From Deltaproteobacteria bacterium (lineage in GTDB: Bacteria > Myxococcota > Myxococcia > Myxococcales > JAHFDP01): a DNA stretch of 48,726 bases. The stretch's first letter is position 1. Each line of letters starts with the position of its first letter. The stretch is taken from contig JAHFDP010000005.1 of assembly GCA_023248955.1 (NCBI GenBank), positions 1-48,726 of the forward strand. The letters are read 5' to 3'. Below are positions 1 through 8,900 of the stretch, piece after piece. The notes under the pieces were generated by a model, which ran no database searches, was not told the DNA's origin, and was given only the letters and a program-made list of their open reading frames with translations. The translations under genes and the position numbers were made by a program.

Positions 1-1050
1 ATCGTCGCTAAAGTCGAACGGGGCTCGGTCACCGACATCGTCGAAGCCGCCGGCCCACTCCAACCGCCGCCCGGATTCGACGCCAAGCTCGGCTCGCTCG
101 TGCCCGGACGATTAGCAACCGTCCGCGTCGCCGAGGGCGATCACGTCGCCGCGGGACAACTTCTCGCCAGGGTCGACACACGTCCGTTTCAAGACGCCGT
201 CGCGCAAGCCGAGGCCAACGTCGCCGGTGCGCGCGCACAAGAAGAAAACGCCGCGGCGAAATTTTCTCGCGCACAAAAATTATTTGAGGCGGGCATCGTC
301 GCGCGTTCCGAAGTGGAAGATGCCAAGGCGCAAGACGTTTCCACTCACGCGGCTGTCTCCACCACGCGGGCGGCGCTCTCCACCGCGAAGAACCAGCTCG
401 CACGTGCCGAATTGCGCGCGCCATTTGCGGGCGTGGTGGCGCACGTATTCGCCGCGTCCGGCGAACCGATGTCGGGCGATGGAAAGCCCATTCTCGAAAT
501 CGCGCGCACCCAAATTCTCGAGCTGCGCGCGCCCCTGTCGGCGTCGTCGGCCTCGCGCGTGCAAGCGGAACAGCGTGCGCAGGTTATCGCGGATGGTCTC
601 TCGGACCATCCATTCGAAGGCACCGTCGTCGCCGTGGCGCCGGTGGTCGATCCCCAGAGTGGCGCGGCGCTGGTGCGCGTGCGCATCGACAATCCGCAGG
701 GCCTGCTGAAGGGCGGCGCCTTTGCGCGCGCGCGGATCGCGGTGAACGTCCACACCAACGTGCTGACAATCCCGCGGGAAGCGCTCCTCGCTGACGGTAT
801 GACATCCGATCACGAAAGCAATACGCCTCGCTTCGCAGTCGCCACCGTAGCGGCCGATGGCTTCGCGCATCGTCAGTCCGTCACCGTCGGCGCCATGGAC
901 ACGCGCGCCGTGGAAATTCGCTCCGGTCTCACGCTTGGGGACGAGGTGATTGTGCAAGGCGGCTACGCGCTTCCCGACGGAACGAAAGTGCGCGTCGCGC
1001 GCGAAGCAGCGAGCGATGGAGGCGCGTTGAGCCTGCCCCCAACAAAATGA
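1..1050 (+). CDS. RND efflux periplasmic adaptor (membrane fusion protein), 5' end missing
   Basis: The reading frame is open from the first base, so the start lies upstream; 349 codons are visible. The protein has the usual adaptor order: a lipoyl-like half motif around residues 31-60 (PGRLATVRVAEGDHV), a long alanine-rich helical hairpin at about 65-125, the second lipoyl half (RAPFAGVVAHVFAASGE), then beta-barrel and membrane-proximal segments ending near VIVQGGYALPDGTKV. Such proteins bridge the inner-membrane RND pump and an outer-membrane channel. The stop codon overlaps the ATG of the permease gene by 4 nt, so the two are translationally coupled. The substrate cannot be told from the sequence. 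Confidence 0.9.
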   Translation: MVAKVERGSVTDIVEAAGPLQPPPGFDAKLGSLVPGRLATVRVAEGDHVAAGQLLARVDTRPFQDAVAQAEANVAGARAQEENAAAKFSRAQKLFEAGIVARSEVEDAKAQDVSTHAAVSTTRAALSTAKNQLARAELRAPFAGVVAHVFAASGEPMSGDGKPILEIARTQILELRAPLSASSASRVQAEQRAQVIADGLSDHPFEGTVVAVAPVVDPQSGAALVRVRIDNPQGLLKGGAFARARIAVNVHTNVLTIPREALLADGMTSDHESNTPRFAVATVAADGFAHRQSVTVGAMDTRAVEIRSGLTLGDEVIVQGGYALPDGTKVRVAREAASDGGALSLPPTK

Positions 1051-4000
1051 GCGACGCCGCCGCCAACAGCACCACCGCGCTCGCGCTTCGTCACGGTCGA
1101 GCGCTCGTTTTCATCGCGCTCTTCGCGGCCGCGGCCGGACTTTTCGTCTGGGGCCGTTTGCCCAAAGGCATCTATCCCGAAGTCACGTTTTTGCGCGTGC
1201 AGGTCGCGGCTACATTGCCCGGCGCGCCGGCAGCCACCGTTCTCGCGGGCATCACGCGGCCGCTGGAAGCTGCGCTGGCGGCGGTCCCGGGCGTGGAGCG
1301 CGTGAAGAGTCGCACCATCCGCGCGGCCGCCGAGTTGTCGCTTTTTTTCGCGCAAGACACCGACATGCTGCAGGCGCATCAACTGGTGCTGGCCCGGCTC
1401 GCCGAGACGCGCACCACGCTTCCGCCCGATGCGGAGGTGGTCGCCGAGCGCGTCACGCCGTCCAGCTTTCCGATTCTGTCGATGAACATCGAGGGGCCGT
1501 ACGCACCAACGAAACTCTACGAGATCGCGCAATATACGCTGCGGCCCGCGCTCTCGGGATTGCCGGGCGTTGGGCTCGTCGGCGTGCAGTCGAGCGACGT
1601 TCCGGAGATGGAGGTGCTGCTCGATTCCGCACGGCTGGAAGCGGCGCATCTCACCGTGACCAAAGTCGCCGATCGTTTGCGCGATGCGAATCAGGTGCGC
1701 GCGGTGGCACGGCTGACCGACACGCACGAGCAAGCACTCGGTGTGGTGACTGGCGAGCTCGGCGATGCAACGGCGATCAGCGACGTCGTCATCGGTGGAA
1801 CGCCCGAAGCGCCGTTGCGCGTGCGCGATGTCGGCCGTGTGGTGGAAGACGTCGCGCCGCGCACCACGCTCATTCGCGTCGACGGCCGCCCTGGCGTGAT
1901 CCTCAATGTCGCGCGACGCCCCGGTGGTGATGCGTTGGAGCTCGCCAATGCCGTGCGCGAAAAACTGGCGGCTCTCAAATCCGTCCTTCCGCCGGGCGTC
2001 TCCATCGTCCCTGTTTACGATCAAGCCGTTTTTGTAAACGACGGTATTCAAAATGTTCGCGATGCCGTTCTGCTCGGCGCGATATTGGCCGTGCTGGTGC
2101 TGGCTCTGTTTCTGCGTGATCTGCGCGCGACCATGCTCGCCGCCACTTCTCTGCCGCTCACACTGGGCGCGACGCTTCTGGCGTTGCACGGCCTCGGCCA
2201 GACAATGAATCTCATGTCGCTCGGCGGACTCGCCGTGGCCGTTGGTCTCGTCATCGACGACGCGGTGGTGATCATTGAAGCCATTCATCGCCACCTCGAA
2301 GCGGGCCTCTCTCCCACCGAAGCCGCGCGCCGCGGGACCGCCGAACTTTTTTGGCCAGTGGTGGGAACGACCGCCACCACCATCGTCGTTTTTCTTCCGC
2401 TCGGGCTGCTTTCGGGCGTGGCTGGACAATTTTTCATGGCGCTGTCGATCGCGCTGGCTGCCGCGGTGGCCATCTCGCTTCCCGTGGCGCTCCTCATTTT
2501 GCCTGCGCTCTGCGCACCTTTTTTGCGCCCTCCGCGACACCGCTCGGCGGGCGCCAGTTTGGCGCACGTCTACGCCCGCTTGCTCGATCGCGCGCTGAAC
2601 CGCCCGCGGATCGTTGCACTCGGCGCGCTGTTGCTCGCACTCGGTGGCGCGCTGATCGCCTCGCGGCTGCCCACCGATTTTCTCCCCGAGGCCGACGAAG
2701 GTTCCTATGTCCTCGACTACTTCGCACCGGTCGGCGCTTCGCAAGAAGACGCCGATGCGCTCGCCACTCGCGTGGAAGCGATCGTCAGGGACACGCCCGA
2801 GGTCGAATCTTTCTCGAGACGGCTGGGCGCGGAGTTGGGACCGCCCGTAGCGACCTTGCCGTCGCGCGGCGACATCGCCGTGCGGCTCAAGCGCGATCGC
2901 AAACGCGCCATCGACGAAATCTTGGACGATCAGCGCGCCCGCATCAGCGCCGCGGTGCCGGGGCTGCGCGTCGAGTTCGTGCAGGTGCTCGCCGACATGC
3001 TCGGTGACTTGCAAGGCTCGCCGGAACCCGTGGAAGTGAAAGTATTCGGAAGTGATCCAAAAGTATTACAACCGATCGCTGCGCAGATCGCCGCGCGTCT
3101 CGACCATGTGCCTGGCCTGGTCGATCTTTTCACGGGTGATGAAGGCTGCGCGCCCGAGGTGGATCTGCGCATCGATGCGCTGGCCGGCGGACGACAAGGG
3201 CTTACCGCGGCGCAGGTCAGCGAGCAGCTCAGCGCGGATTTCTTGGGCGTGGTGCCGACCTCGCTTCGTCGCCCCGATCACCTCGAAAATGTACGGGTTC
3301 GTTTAGCTCCTTCTTCGGACGAGCAACCGGGCCGCGCCACGCTGGAATCCGCGCGGCTGCTAACCGAGAGCGGCGCGGGCCTTCCGGTGCAGTCGGTCAC
3401 TCGCCTCGAAACCGCCTGTCCGAAAGCTGCGCTCCTGCGCGAGAACCAGCAAAACATGGTGCACGTCACCGCGCGTTTGTCGGGAACGGATCTCGGAACC
3501 GCAGTGGCGACGGTGCGCGCGCGATTGGCAAATCTTCCGCTGCCACCCGGCGTGCATTGGGAGCTAGGTGGTCTGGCCGAGCAACAGGCGCAGAGTTTTC
3601 GATCGCTCCTCGTCGCGCTGGCAGTGGCCATCGCTGCGGTGGCCGGCGTGCTCCTCTTTCAGCTTCGTTCGGTACGTCGATCCTTGGCCGTGCTGGCTGG
3701 CGCGCCACTCGGGCTGGCGGGCGGTTGTGGCGCGCTCTGGGCCACACACATCGCGCTCAACGTCTCGTCGATGATGGGCGGCATTTTGCTCATCGGCCTG
3801 ATGGTGAAAAACGGCATTCTGCTGCTCGACTGCGCGCTCCTCGCCGAGGAAAACGGCACGCCGCCTCGCCAAGCTCTCCTGGAAGCGGCGCGGCTCCGTT
3901 TGCGACCGATCCTCATGACGACACTAGCGACGTTGGCCGGACTTTTTCCGTTGGCGCTCGGACTTGGCGCCGGCGCCGCGCTGCAACAGCCGCTGGCCAT

Positions 4001-4085
4001 CATGGTGATCGGCGGTCTCTTGTTCTCGACGGCTGCGACGCTCTTCGTGGTGCCGGCGCTCGCGCTCTGGGTACGGCGCAATTAG
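1047..4085 (+). CDS. RND efflux transporter permease (AcrB/HAE-like), 1012 aa
   Basis: Full-length RND proton antiporter of typical size (1,000-1,050 aa). An N-terminal membrane segment (about residues 17-35) is followed by a first periplasmic loop. The TM4 motif VGLVIDDAVVIIE has adjacent Asp404/Asp405, expected for proton translocation in hydrophobe/amphiphile exporters. A second periplasmic loop follows LPTDFLPEADEGSY, and the C-terminal membrane bundle carries GGILLIGLMVKNGILL. It works with the adaptor just upstream; no outer-membrane factor gene is visible. The last codon overlaps the stop of the convergent gene at 4082. The double Asp and lack of obvious Met clusters argue for an organic-substrate pump rather than a metal pump, but that is an inference. 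Confidence 0.93.
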   Translation: MSDAAANSTTALALRHGRALVFIALFAAAAGLFVWGRLPKGIYPEVTFLRVQVAATLPGAPAATVLAGITRPLEAALAAVPGVERVKSRTIRAAAELSLFFAQDTDMLQAHQLVLARLAETRTTLPPDAEVVAERVTPSSFPILSMNIEGPYAPTKLYEIAQYTLRPALSGLPGVGLVGVQSSDVPEMEVLLDSARLEAAHLTVTKVADRLRDANQVRAVARLTDTHEQALGVVTGELGDATAISDVVIGGTPEAPLRVRDVGRVVEDVAPRTTLIRVDGRPGVILNVARRPGGDALELANAVREKLAALKSVLPPGVSIVPVYDQAVFVNDGIQNVRDAVLLGAILAVLVLALFLRDLRATMLAATSLPLTLGATLLALHGLGQTMNLMSLGGLAVAVGLVIDDAVVIIEAIHRHLEAGLSPTEAARRGTAELFWPVVGTTATTIVVFLPLGLLSGVAGQFFMALSIALAAAVAISLPVALLILPALCAPFLRPPRHRSAGASLAHVYARLLDRALNRPRIVALGALLLALGGALIASRLPTDFLPEADEGSYVLDYFAPVGASQEDADALATRVEAIVRDTPEVESFSRRLGAELGPPVATLPSRGDIAVRLKRDRKRAIDEILDDQRARISAAVPGLRVEFVQVLADMLGDLQGSPEPVEVKVFGSDPKVLQPIAAQIAARLDHVPGLVDLFTGDEGCAPEVDLRIDALAGGRQGLTAAQVSEQLSADFLGVVPTSLRRPDHLENVRVRLAPSSDEQPGRATLESARLLTESGAGLPVQSVTRLETACPKAALLRENQQNMVHVTARLSGTDLGTAVATVRARLANLPLPPGVHWELGGLAEQQAQSFRSLLVALAVAIAAVAGVLLFQLRSVRRSLAVLAGAPLGLAGGCGALWATHIALNVSSMMGGILLIGLMVKNGILLLDCALLAEENGTPPRQALLEAARLRLRPILMTTLATLAGLFPLALGLGAGAALQQPLAIMVIGGLLFSTAATLFVVPALALWVRRN

Positions 4086-5353
4086 CGACGTCGCCGCCGC
4101 GACACCAACAACAAAAATCCGATCATCGCCCAATCCATCGGCGCCGATCCACAGTGGCATCCGCCTTTCGGCGGCGGTGCACCAACATTTAGTCCGCCGT
4201 CTAGACCAGCATCCGCGCTCCCGCCATCGCTCGCCTGCGTGCAAGAAACGTCATCGGCGATCTTGAACGACTTGCGAAGCTTGTCCCAGTCGTCAACACA
4301 CGTCGCCTGCACCGCCTCGCACTCGGCCATCCCGCAGATGTTTTGAAAACGAAAGAGCGGCTTGAGCGTTTTTCCGCCATCGTCGCTTTGCCCGAGTGCA
4401 AAACCGTCCAGCGCGTTGTCGCCGCAGGCGAAGAGATGCCCCGCGCGCTCACCCAAACAGCGCAGGTGCGGCGCAGCGCGTTTCTCGAACGTACCGGCAC
4501 CCGGCGCGCGCACATAGAGCGAGCTTGCGCGTGTGCCGGCGTAGAGCGTCCCATCGCTGGCGCGCAAAAACGCGGTGAAAAAATCGTCAATCTGCAGCGC
4601 CAACGTGATGGTCTGGCCACCGTCGTCGCTGATGCCGATGGCATCCTTGCCGGCCAAGGCATCGGTGAGTCGCAAATAGATTCGGTCGCGATCGGGATCG
4701 ATTGCGGCGATGCGCACGATCGATCCGGGCACCGCGGTGATCGCTTGCCGACTCCAGTGGACGCCGCTGTCCACGCTGCGAAGCAAGAAGGAGGTGCCGG
4801 CGCCGGTTTTGTCGAGGTGAAAACTGGTCGCGTAAAGAAGGCCCGGAACCGATCGAGAAATTTCCACGCTCTTCAACGAATCGGGATCGGTCATCAGCGG
4901 AGCAGCAAACGTAAGCGCGCCGTCCTGCGACGGATAGAGCGCCGTGGCGTCCGAATCGGCGCTCCCGATGGCAACGACGCGCTGCGCATCATTGGGATCG
5001 ACGAACGCATCGAAAACGAATCGGCCGCTCAACGTCCCGCCCGCGGGCGACCAGGTGCAGCCATCCGCGGATCGCGCCATGCCCCGCGTGTAGATGCCGT
5101 AGAGCGCGCTGTCGGGGCCGACTTGGTAGAGGCTAACGAGGGCGTTGGAGGCGCCGCCGCTGACGAGCCGCTCGCAAGTGAAGCGCCAATGCATCCCGTC
5201 GTCCTCGGAGATGACCAAGCCAAAATTGGTGGCCACGATGAGTCGGTGTGGGGCGCTGGGGGGCGCGAGCACGGCCATCTCGTCGGGGAAGGCGCCGTCG
5301 GCCAGCGCAACGCCCGGGAGCAGGAGCAGCGCAAAAAAGAGGAAAAACCGCAT
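4082..5353 (-). CDS. Exported Asp-box (BNR) beta-propeller protein with MYXO-CTERM-like tail
   Basis: 423 aa. The N-terminus is a signal peptide (hydrophobic stretch FFLFFALLLLPGVALA). The body has repeated Asp-box signatures of the S-x-D-x-G-x-x-W/F type: SEDDGMHW, SADGCTW, SVDSGVHW, SDDGGQT and SDDGGKT. These indicate a sialidase/sortilin-like propeller, without identifiable sialidase catalytic residues. The C-terminus has a Gly/Pro-rich linker, a GCHCG cysteine motif, a short hydrophobic helix and a final run of five arginines. This is the architecture of MYXO-CTERM sorting tails that retain proteins at the myxobacterial surface. Function unknown; a surface-exposed binding protein is likely. 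It converges on the RND permease gene with overlapping stop codons. Confidence 0.75.
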   Translation of the reverse strand: MRFFLFFALLLLPGVALADGAFPDEMAVLAPPSAPHRLIVATNFGLVISEDDGMHWRFTCERLVSGGASNALVSLYQVGPDSALYGIYTRGMARSADGCTWSPAGGTLSGRFVFDAFVDPNDAQRVVAIGSADSDATALYPSQDGALTFAAPLMTDPDSLKSVEISRSVPGLLYATSFHLDKTGAGTSFLLRSVDSGVHWSRQAITAVPGSIVRIAAIDPDRDRIYLRLTDALAGKDAIGISDDGGQTITLALQIDDFFTAFLRASDGTLYAGTRASSLYVRAPGAGTFEKRAAPHLRCLGERAGHLFACGDNALDGFALGQSDDGGKTLKPLFRFQNICGMAECEAVQATCVDDWDKLRKSFKIADDVSCTQASDGGSADAGLDGGLNVGAPPPKGGCHCGSAPMDWAMIGFLLLVSRRRRR

Positions 5354-5429
5354 GCGTCAATGTCGGCCACGGCAATGACAACGTCAACGCGGACGGCCTC
5401 TTCTGCGCAAAAAGGCACCCAGAAAGATG

Positions 5430-5458
5430 TTGATCAAAAGTATGGCAATGTATATACA
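5430..5458. promoter_or_regulatory. Palindromes upstream of the ribbon-helix-helix gene (candidate operator)
   Basis: Two perfect palindromes lie just before the small regulator gene: TTGATCAA at 5430-5437 and TGTATATACA at 5449-5458. The second ends 8 nt before the ATG at 5467. Ribbon-helix-helix proteins commonly bind short palindromes and repress their own genes, so autoregulation is possible. The region is clearly AT-richer than its surroundings, so a promoter is also plausible. No binding data exist here. Confidence 0.3.
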
Positions 5459-5466
5459 ACGTCATC

Positions 5467-5661
5467 ATGGAACGAGACGCGATGTTGGTGATGCGAGTCC
5501 CCGGTTCGTTGAAGACTGCCCTCGACAAGGCGGCCGCCGACAACCTTCGCTCGATGTCGAGCATGGCCTCTTGGATTCTCTCGCAATGGCTCGAAGGCAA
5601 GAGCTATCTGCCCAAGCAAGAGAACGGCGATATCGGCGGACGGCGACGCAAGAAGGTGTAG
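5467..5661 (+). CDS. Small ribbon-helix-helix-like DNA-binding protein, 64 aa
   Basis: A short protein with the layout of Arc/CopG-type repressors: a beta strand near the N-terminus (MLVMRVPGSLK), a first helix (TALDKAAADN), and a second helix beginning SMSSMASWILSQWLEG. The tail is basic (GGRRRKKV). The strand motif with alternating residues followed by PGSLKTALDKAA matches the family pattern R-hydrophobic-P-x-x-L. An alternative ATG at 5482 would remove five residues; neither start has a strong ribosome binding site. No toxin gene follows, so it is not an obvious antitoxin. It could regulate itself through the upstream palindromes or act on neighbouring genes. Confidence 0.6.
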   Translation: MERDAMLVMRVPGSLKTALDKAAADNLRSMSSMASWILSQWLEGKSYLPKQENGDIGGRRRKKV

Positions 5662-5979
5662 TTCCGTTTCGGGAATGCGGAACCCTTCGCATTAGCGTTC
5701 GATGTCAGACCCCCGGCGTACAGTCTCGGGGTGAACAAAAAATTTGATCATCGTCAGAAACCCTGCCTAAGGTGGCGGCACATCTTCCTAGCCCGCTCAC
5801 CTTTGACTTGTTCAAAACAAAACAAATCCCATGCCAACGCGGTATCCCCGCGACACTCCAGCGGAACTGGCGTGGGGTTGACTTATACCCCATATCTTGT
5901 GGCAGAGTGTTGTTCACATATCAACCTGTTGTAGTACACCCGTCTTCGCCGATTTCTACCCAACCCCCCGGGAGAACAT
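5662..5979 (+). promoter_or_regulatory. 318-nt noncoding leader of nrdJ
   Basis: No gene is supported here. It starts with a small hairpin (GTTCCG at 5661-5666 pairing with CGGAAC at 5678-5683) at the end of the regulator gene, which lacks a U tract. Toward nrdJ it contains TTGACT at 5878-5883, a fair -35 match, overlapping a candidate NrdR box. A strong Shine-Dalgarno (GGGAGA) sits directly before the nrdJ ATG. No cobalamin riboswitch signature was recognised. Confidence 0.5.
5887..5902 (+). promoter_or_regulatory. Candidate NrdR box upstream of nrdJ
   Basis: The 16-mer ACCCCATATCTTGTGG fits the NrdR operator pattern (roughly ACACwATATmTwGTGT) at most conserved positions, including the central ATAT and the GTG half. 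NrdR represses ribonucleotide reductase genes when dATP is abundant. NrdR boxes usually occur as pairs about three helical turns apart. The sequence near 5918-5935 is only a weak second match, so this is a candidate rather than a firm call. Confidence 0.45.
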
Positions 5980-8900
5980 ATGAAAATCGCTCGCCGCTTC
6001 ACCAAACAGGGCCAAGGACCGTACGCCAGCATCAAGTTCGAGAAGCGCACCTCCGAGATCAAAAACCCGGATGGCTCGACGGTTTTTAAGCTCGACGGCA
6101 TCGACATTCCCGAGAGCTGGTCGCAGGTCGCTACCGACATCCTGGCCCAAAAATATTTCCGCCGCGCCGGCGTTCCGCAGAAGGACGGCAAGACCGGCGG
6201 CGAGACGGACGCGCGGCAGGTGTTCCACCGTTTAGCCGGCTGCTGGACTCACTGGGGCAAGGAGCACGGCTACTTCGATTCCGAGAAGGACGCCAACGCC
6301 TTCTACGATGAAATCGCCTACATGCTGGCCGCGCAGTTTGCCGCGCCCAATTCGCCGCAGTGGTTCAACACAGGTCTGCACCAGGCCTATGGCATCACGG
6401 GGCCAGCCCAGGGGCATCACTATGTCGATCCGAAGACGGGTGAGCTGACGCAGTCGAAAAACGCTTACGAGCGGCCGCAACCGCATGCTTGCCAGCCCTA
6501 CGGCGCGCTTATTTCCACACCGTTAGGGCCGGTCGCCATTGGCGACATCGTGACCAAAAACCTAGTTGGCCTCGAAGTGTTCGATGGGACCTCCGAGGGA
6601 ACGGGACGCACGCAGGTCCTCGCGGTCAAAGCGAATGGTGAAAAGGGGGTCTTCCGAATCGTCTTGAAGAATGGCGCCGCTGTTGAAGCTACCGCGGACC
6701 ATCTGGTCTTTGCCCTTGATGAACGGCGAACGGACGGCGAATGGCGCCGTGTGGATGCGCTGACACCCGGAATGCGCATGCAGCTCTCGACGCGCTTGAA
6801 CGTCGAGAAGCATTCCGATGAGCTCGCTGTGCGCGAAGCGGCCTTGGCGGGCTGGCTGCAAGGCGATGGGTTCGTCGGCCAGTACGACCACGGGACCAAC
6901 CAGAGCCTCACCGTCGAGTTGATCACAATCAACGATGACGAGTTCGCGTTCGTCAAAGGCCTCGTCGAAAAGATCTTCGAGGGCGTGCACTACAACGTTC
7001 GCTCGGTCGAGACGCAGAACAGCGATCTCGACGTGAAGCGCATCCGCCTCTACGGCGAACAGCTCCGGCCGTTCGTCGAGAAATACGGCCTTTTGCGCGC
7101 GGGTGACGATCACACAATTCCCGCCGCCGTGCGAACTGCTGGCGCCCAGGCCCAAGCCGCTTACCTGCGCTCGCTCTTCCAGACGGACGGCACGGTGCGC
7201 TTGCGGCACCGCACGACGCACACGGCCGACGTGGTGCTGACCACCGTTTCGCCAAGCCTGGCGCAGGGCGTTCAAACGCTGCTGATGAACCTGGGCATCT
7301 ACGCCCGCGTGCAGACCGGCGTCGAGAAGCGTTCCGATCGCCGCACGTCCTATTTCGTCTCCATCGGCTACGCGGAATCCCGCGCGCGCTATCGCGACCT
7401 CATCGGCTTCGTCTCCGAGGAGAAACAGCGCAAGCTCGCCACCTCATGCTCGGCGGAATTTGCGGGCAAGGCGTTGCCCTCATTGCGCGAGGAATCGATC
7501 GTCCGCATCGAGGCCGTTGGAACGCAGCCTGTCTTTGACGTGCAAACCAAGAGCGGCCAATACCTCTGTAGCGGTGTTCTCGTACACAACTGCTTCATCC
7601 AGTCCGTCGCCGATGATCTCGTCAACGACGGGGGCATCATGGACCTCTGGGTCCGCGAGGCGCGGCTCTTCAAATATGGCTCGGGCACCGGATCCAACTT
7701 CTCCGCGTTGCGCGGCGAGGGCGAAAAGCTCGCGGGCGGCGGGCGATCCAGCGGCCTGCTCAGCTTCTTGAAAATCGGCGACCGCGCGGCGGGCGCCATC
7801 AAGAGCGGCGGCACCACGCGGCGCGCAGCCAAAATGGTCTGCCTCGACTTGAACCATCCCGACATCGAAGACTTCGTCAGCTGGAAGGTGACCGAGGAGC
7901 AAAAAGTCGCGGCGCTGGTGGCTGGTTCGCGGATCGCCAAGCAGAAGCTTGAAGCGGTCCTCGCCGCGTGCACGCCGACGGAAGGCGCGCCGATCGAGGC
8001 CGATCCAAAAAAGAATCCGGCGCTCAAAGCCGCGATGCGTGCGGCGCGCGAGTCGTTCGTTCCCGAGTCCTACATCCAGCGCTGCCTGCAATTCGCCGCG
8101 CAGGGCGTGACCAAGCTCGACTTCCCGGAGTTCGACACCGATTGGGAAGGCAAGGCGTACGCCTCCGTCTCGGGACAGAACTCCAACAACAGCGTCCGCG
8201 TGCCGAACAACTTTTTCGAAGCACTCGACCGAGACGCCTCGTGGGAGCTCGTGCGCCGCATCGATCGGAAGGTGGCCAAAACCGTTCCGGCCAAAGCGCT
8301 CTGGGAGAAGATCGCGCAAGCGGCCTGGGCCTGCGCGGATCCGGGACTGCAATTCGATACGACCATCAACGAGTGGCACACCTGCCCGGAGGATGGACGA
8401 ATCAATGCATCGAATCCCTGCGTCACGGGTGACACGCTCGTGGCCACGCCACACGGGCTCTTGCGCATCGCCGAACTCGTCGGGAAAGCAACCGACATCA
8501 TTGCTGGCGATGGGAAATCCGCATCGGTAACTGGCGCGTTCAAGACCGGCACGAAAGAGGTCTTTGTCCTGCGCACAGCGAGCGGATATTCGATCAAGCT
8601 CACCGCCGACCACAAAGTGCGAACGCAAAATCGCGGCGATGTCCCCGCGCTCGAGCTCACGCGCGATGACGTGGTCGAGTTGCAACCATCGGGATTCGGC
8701 GAAGATCGTCTCGGCACGGAGATCGGCGAGCTGGTCGGTCTGGCCGTCGGCGATGGCTGCATTTCGCAGGGCATCCTCACGTTAGCCATGGGCAAGAACG
8801 AACGCGCGATTCTCGAGCGAATGGCGAGCGTCGTGAACAGCGTCAAACCCAACCGGCCGGTGAATGTCACCGAGAGCGAAACCACAACACGGCTGGCCAC

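Noticed and set aside
963-3014. 683-codon open frame antisense to the RND permease
   Set aside because: It lies opposite a clear RND gene and is Arg/His/Gln-rich without domains, as expected for the antisense of GC-rich codons.
4343-5491. 382-codon plus-strand frame opposite the Asp-box gene
   Set aside because: Antisense of a gene with a signal peptide, propeller repeats and sorting tail; the translation shows no family features.
5662-5979. Cobalamin riboswitch upstream of the B12-dependent reductase
   Set aside because: I looked for the conserved B12-box-like segment and the expected long leader fold and did not see them; the region fits an NrdR-type promoter better.
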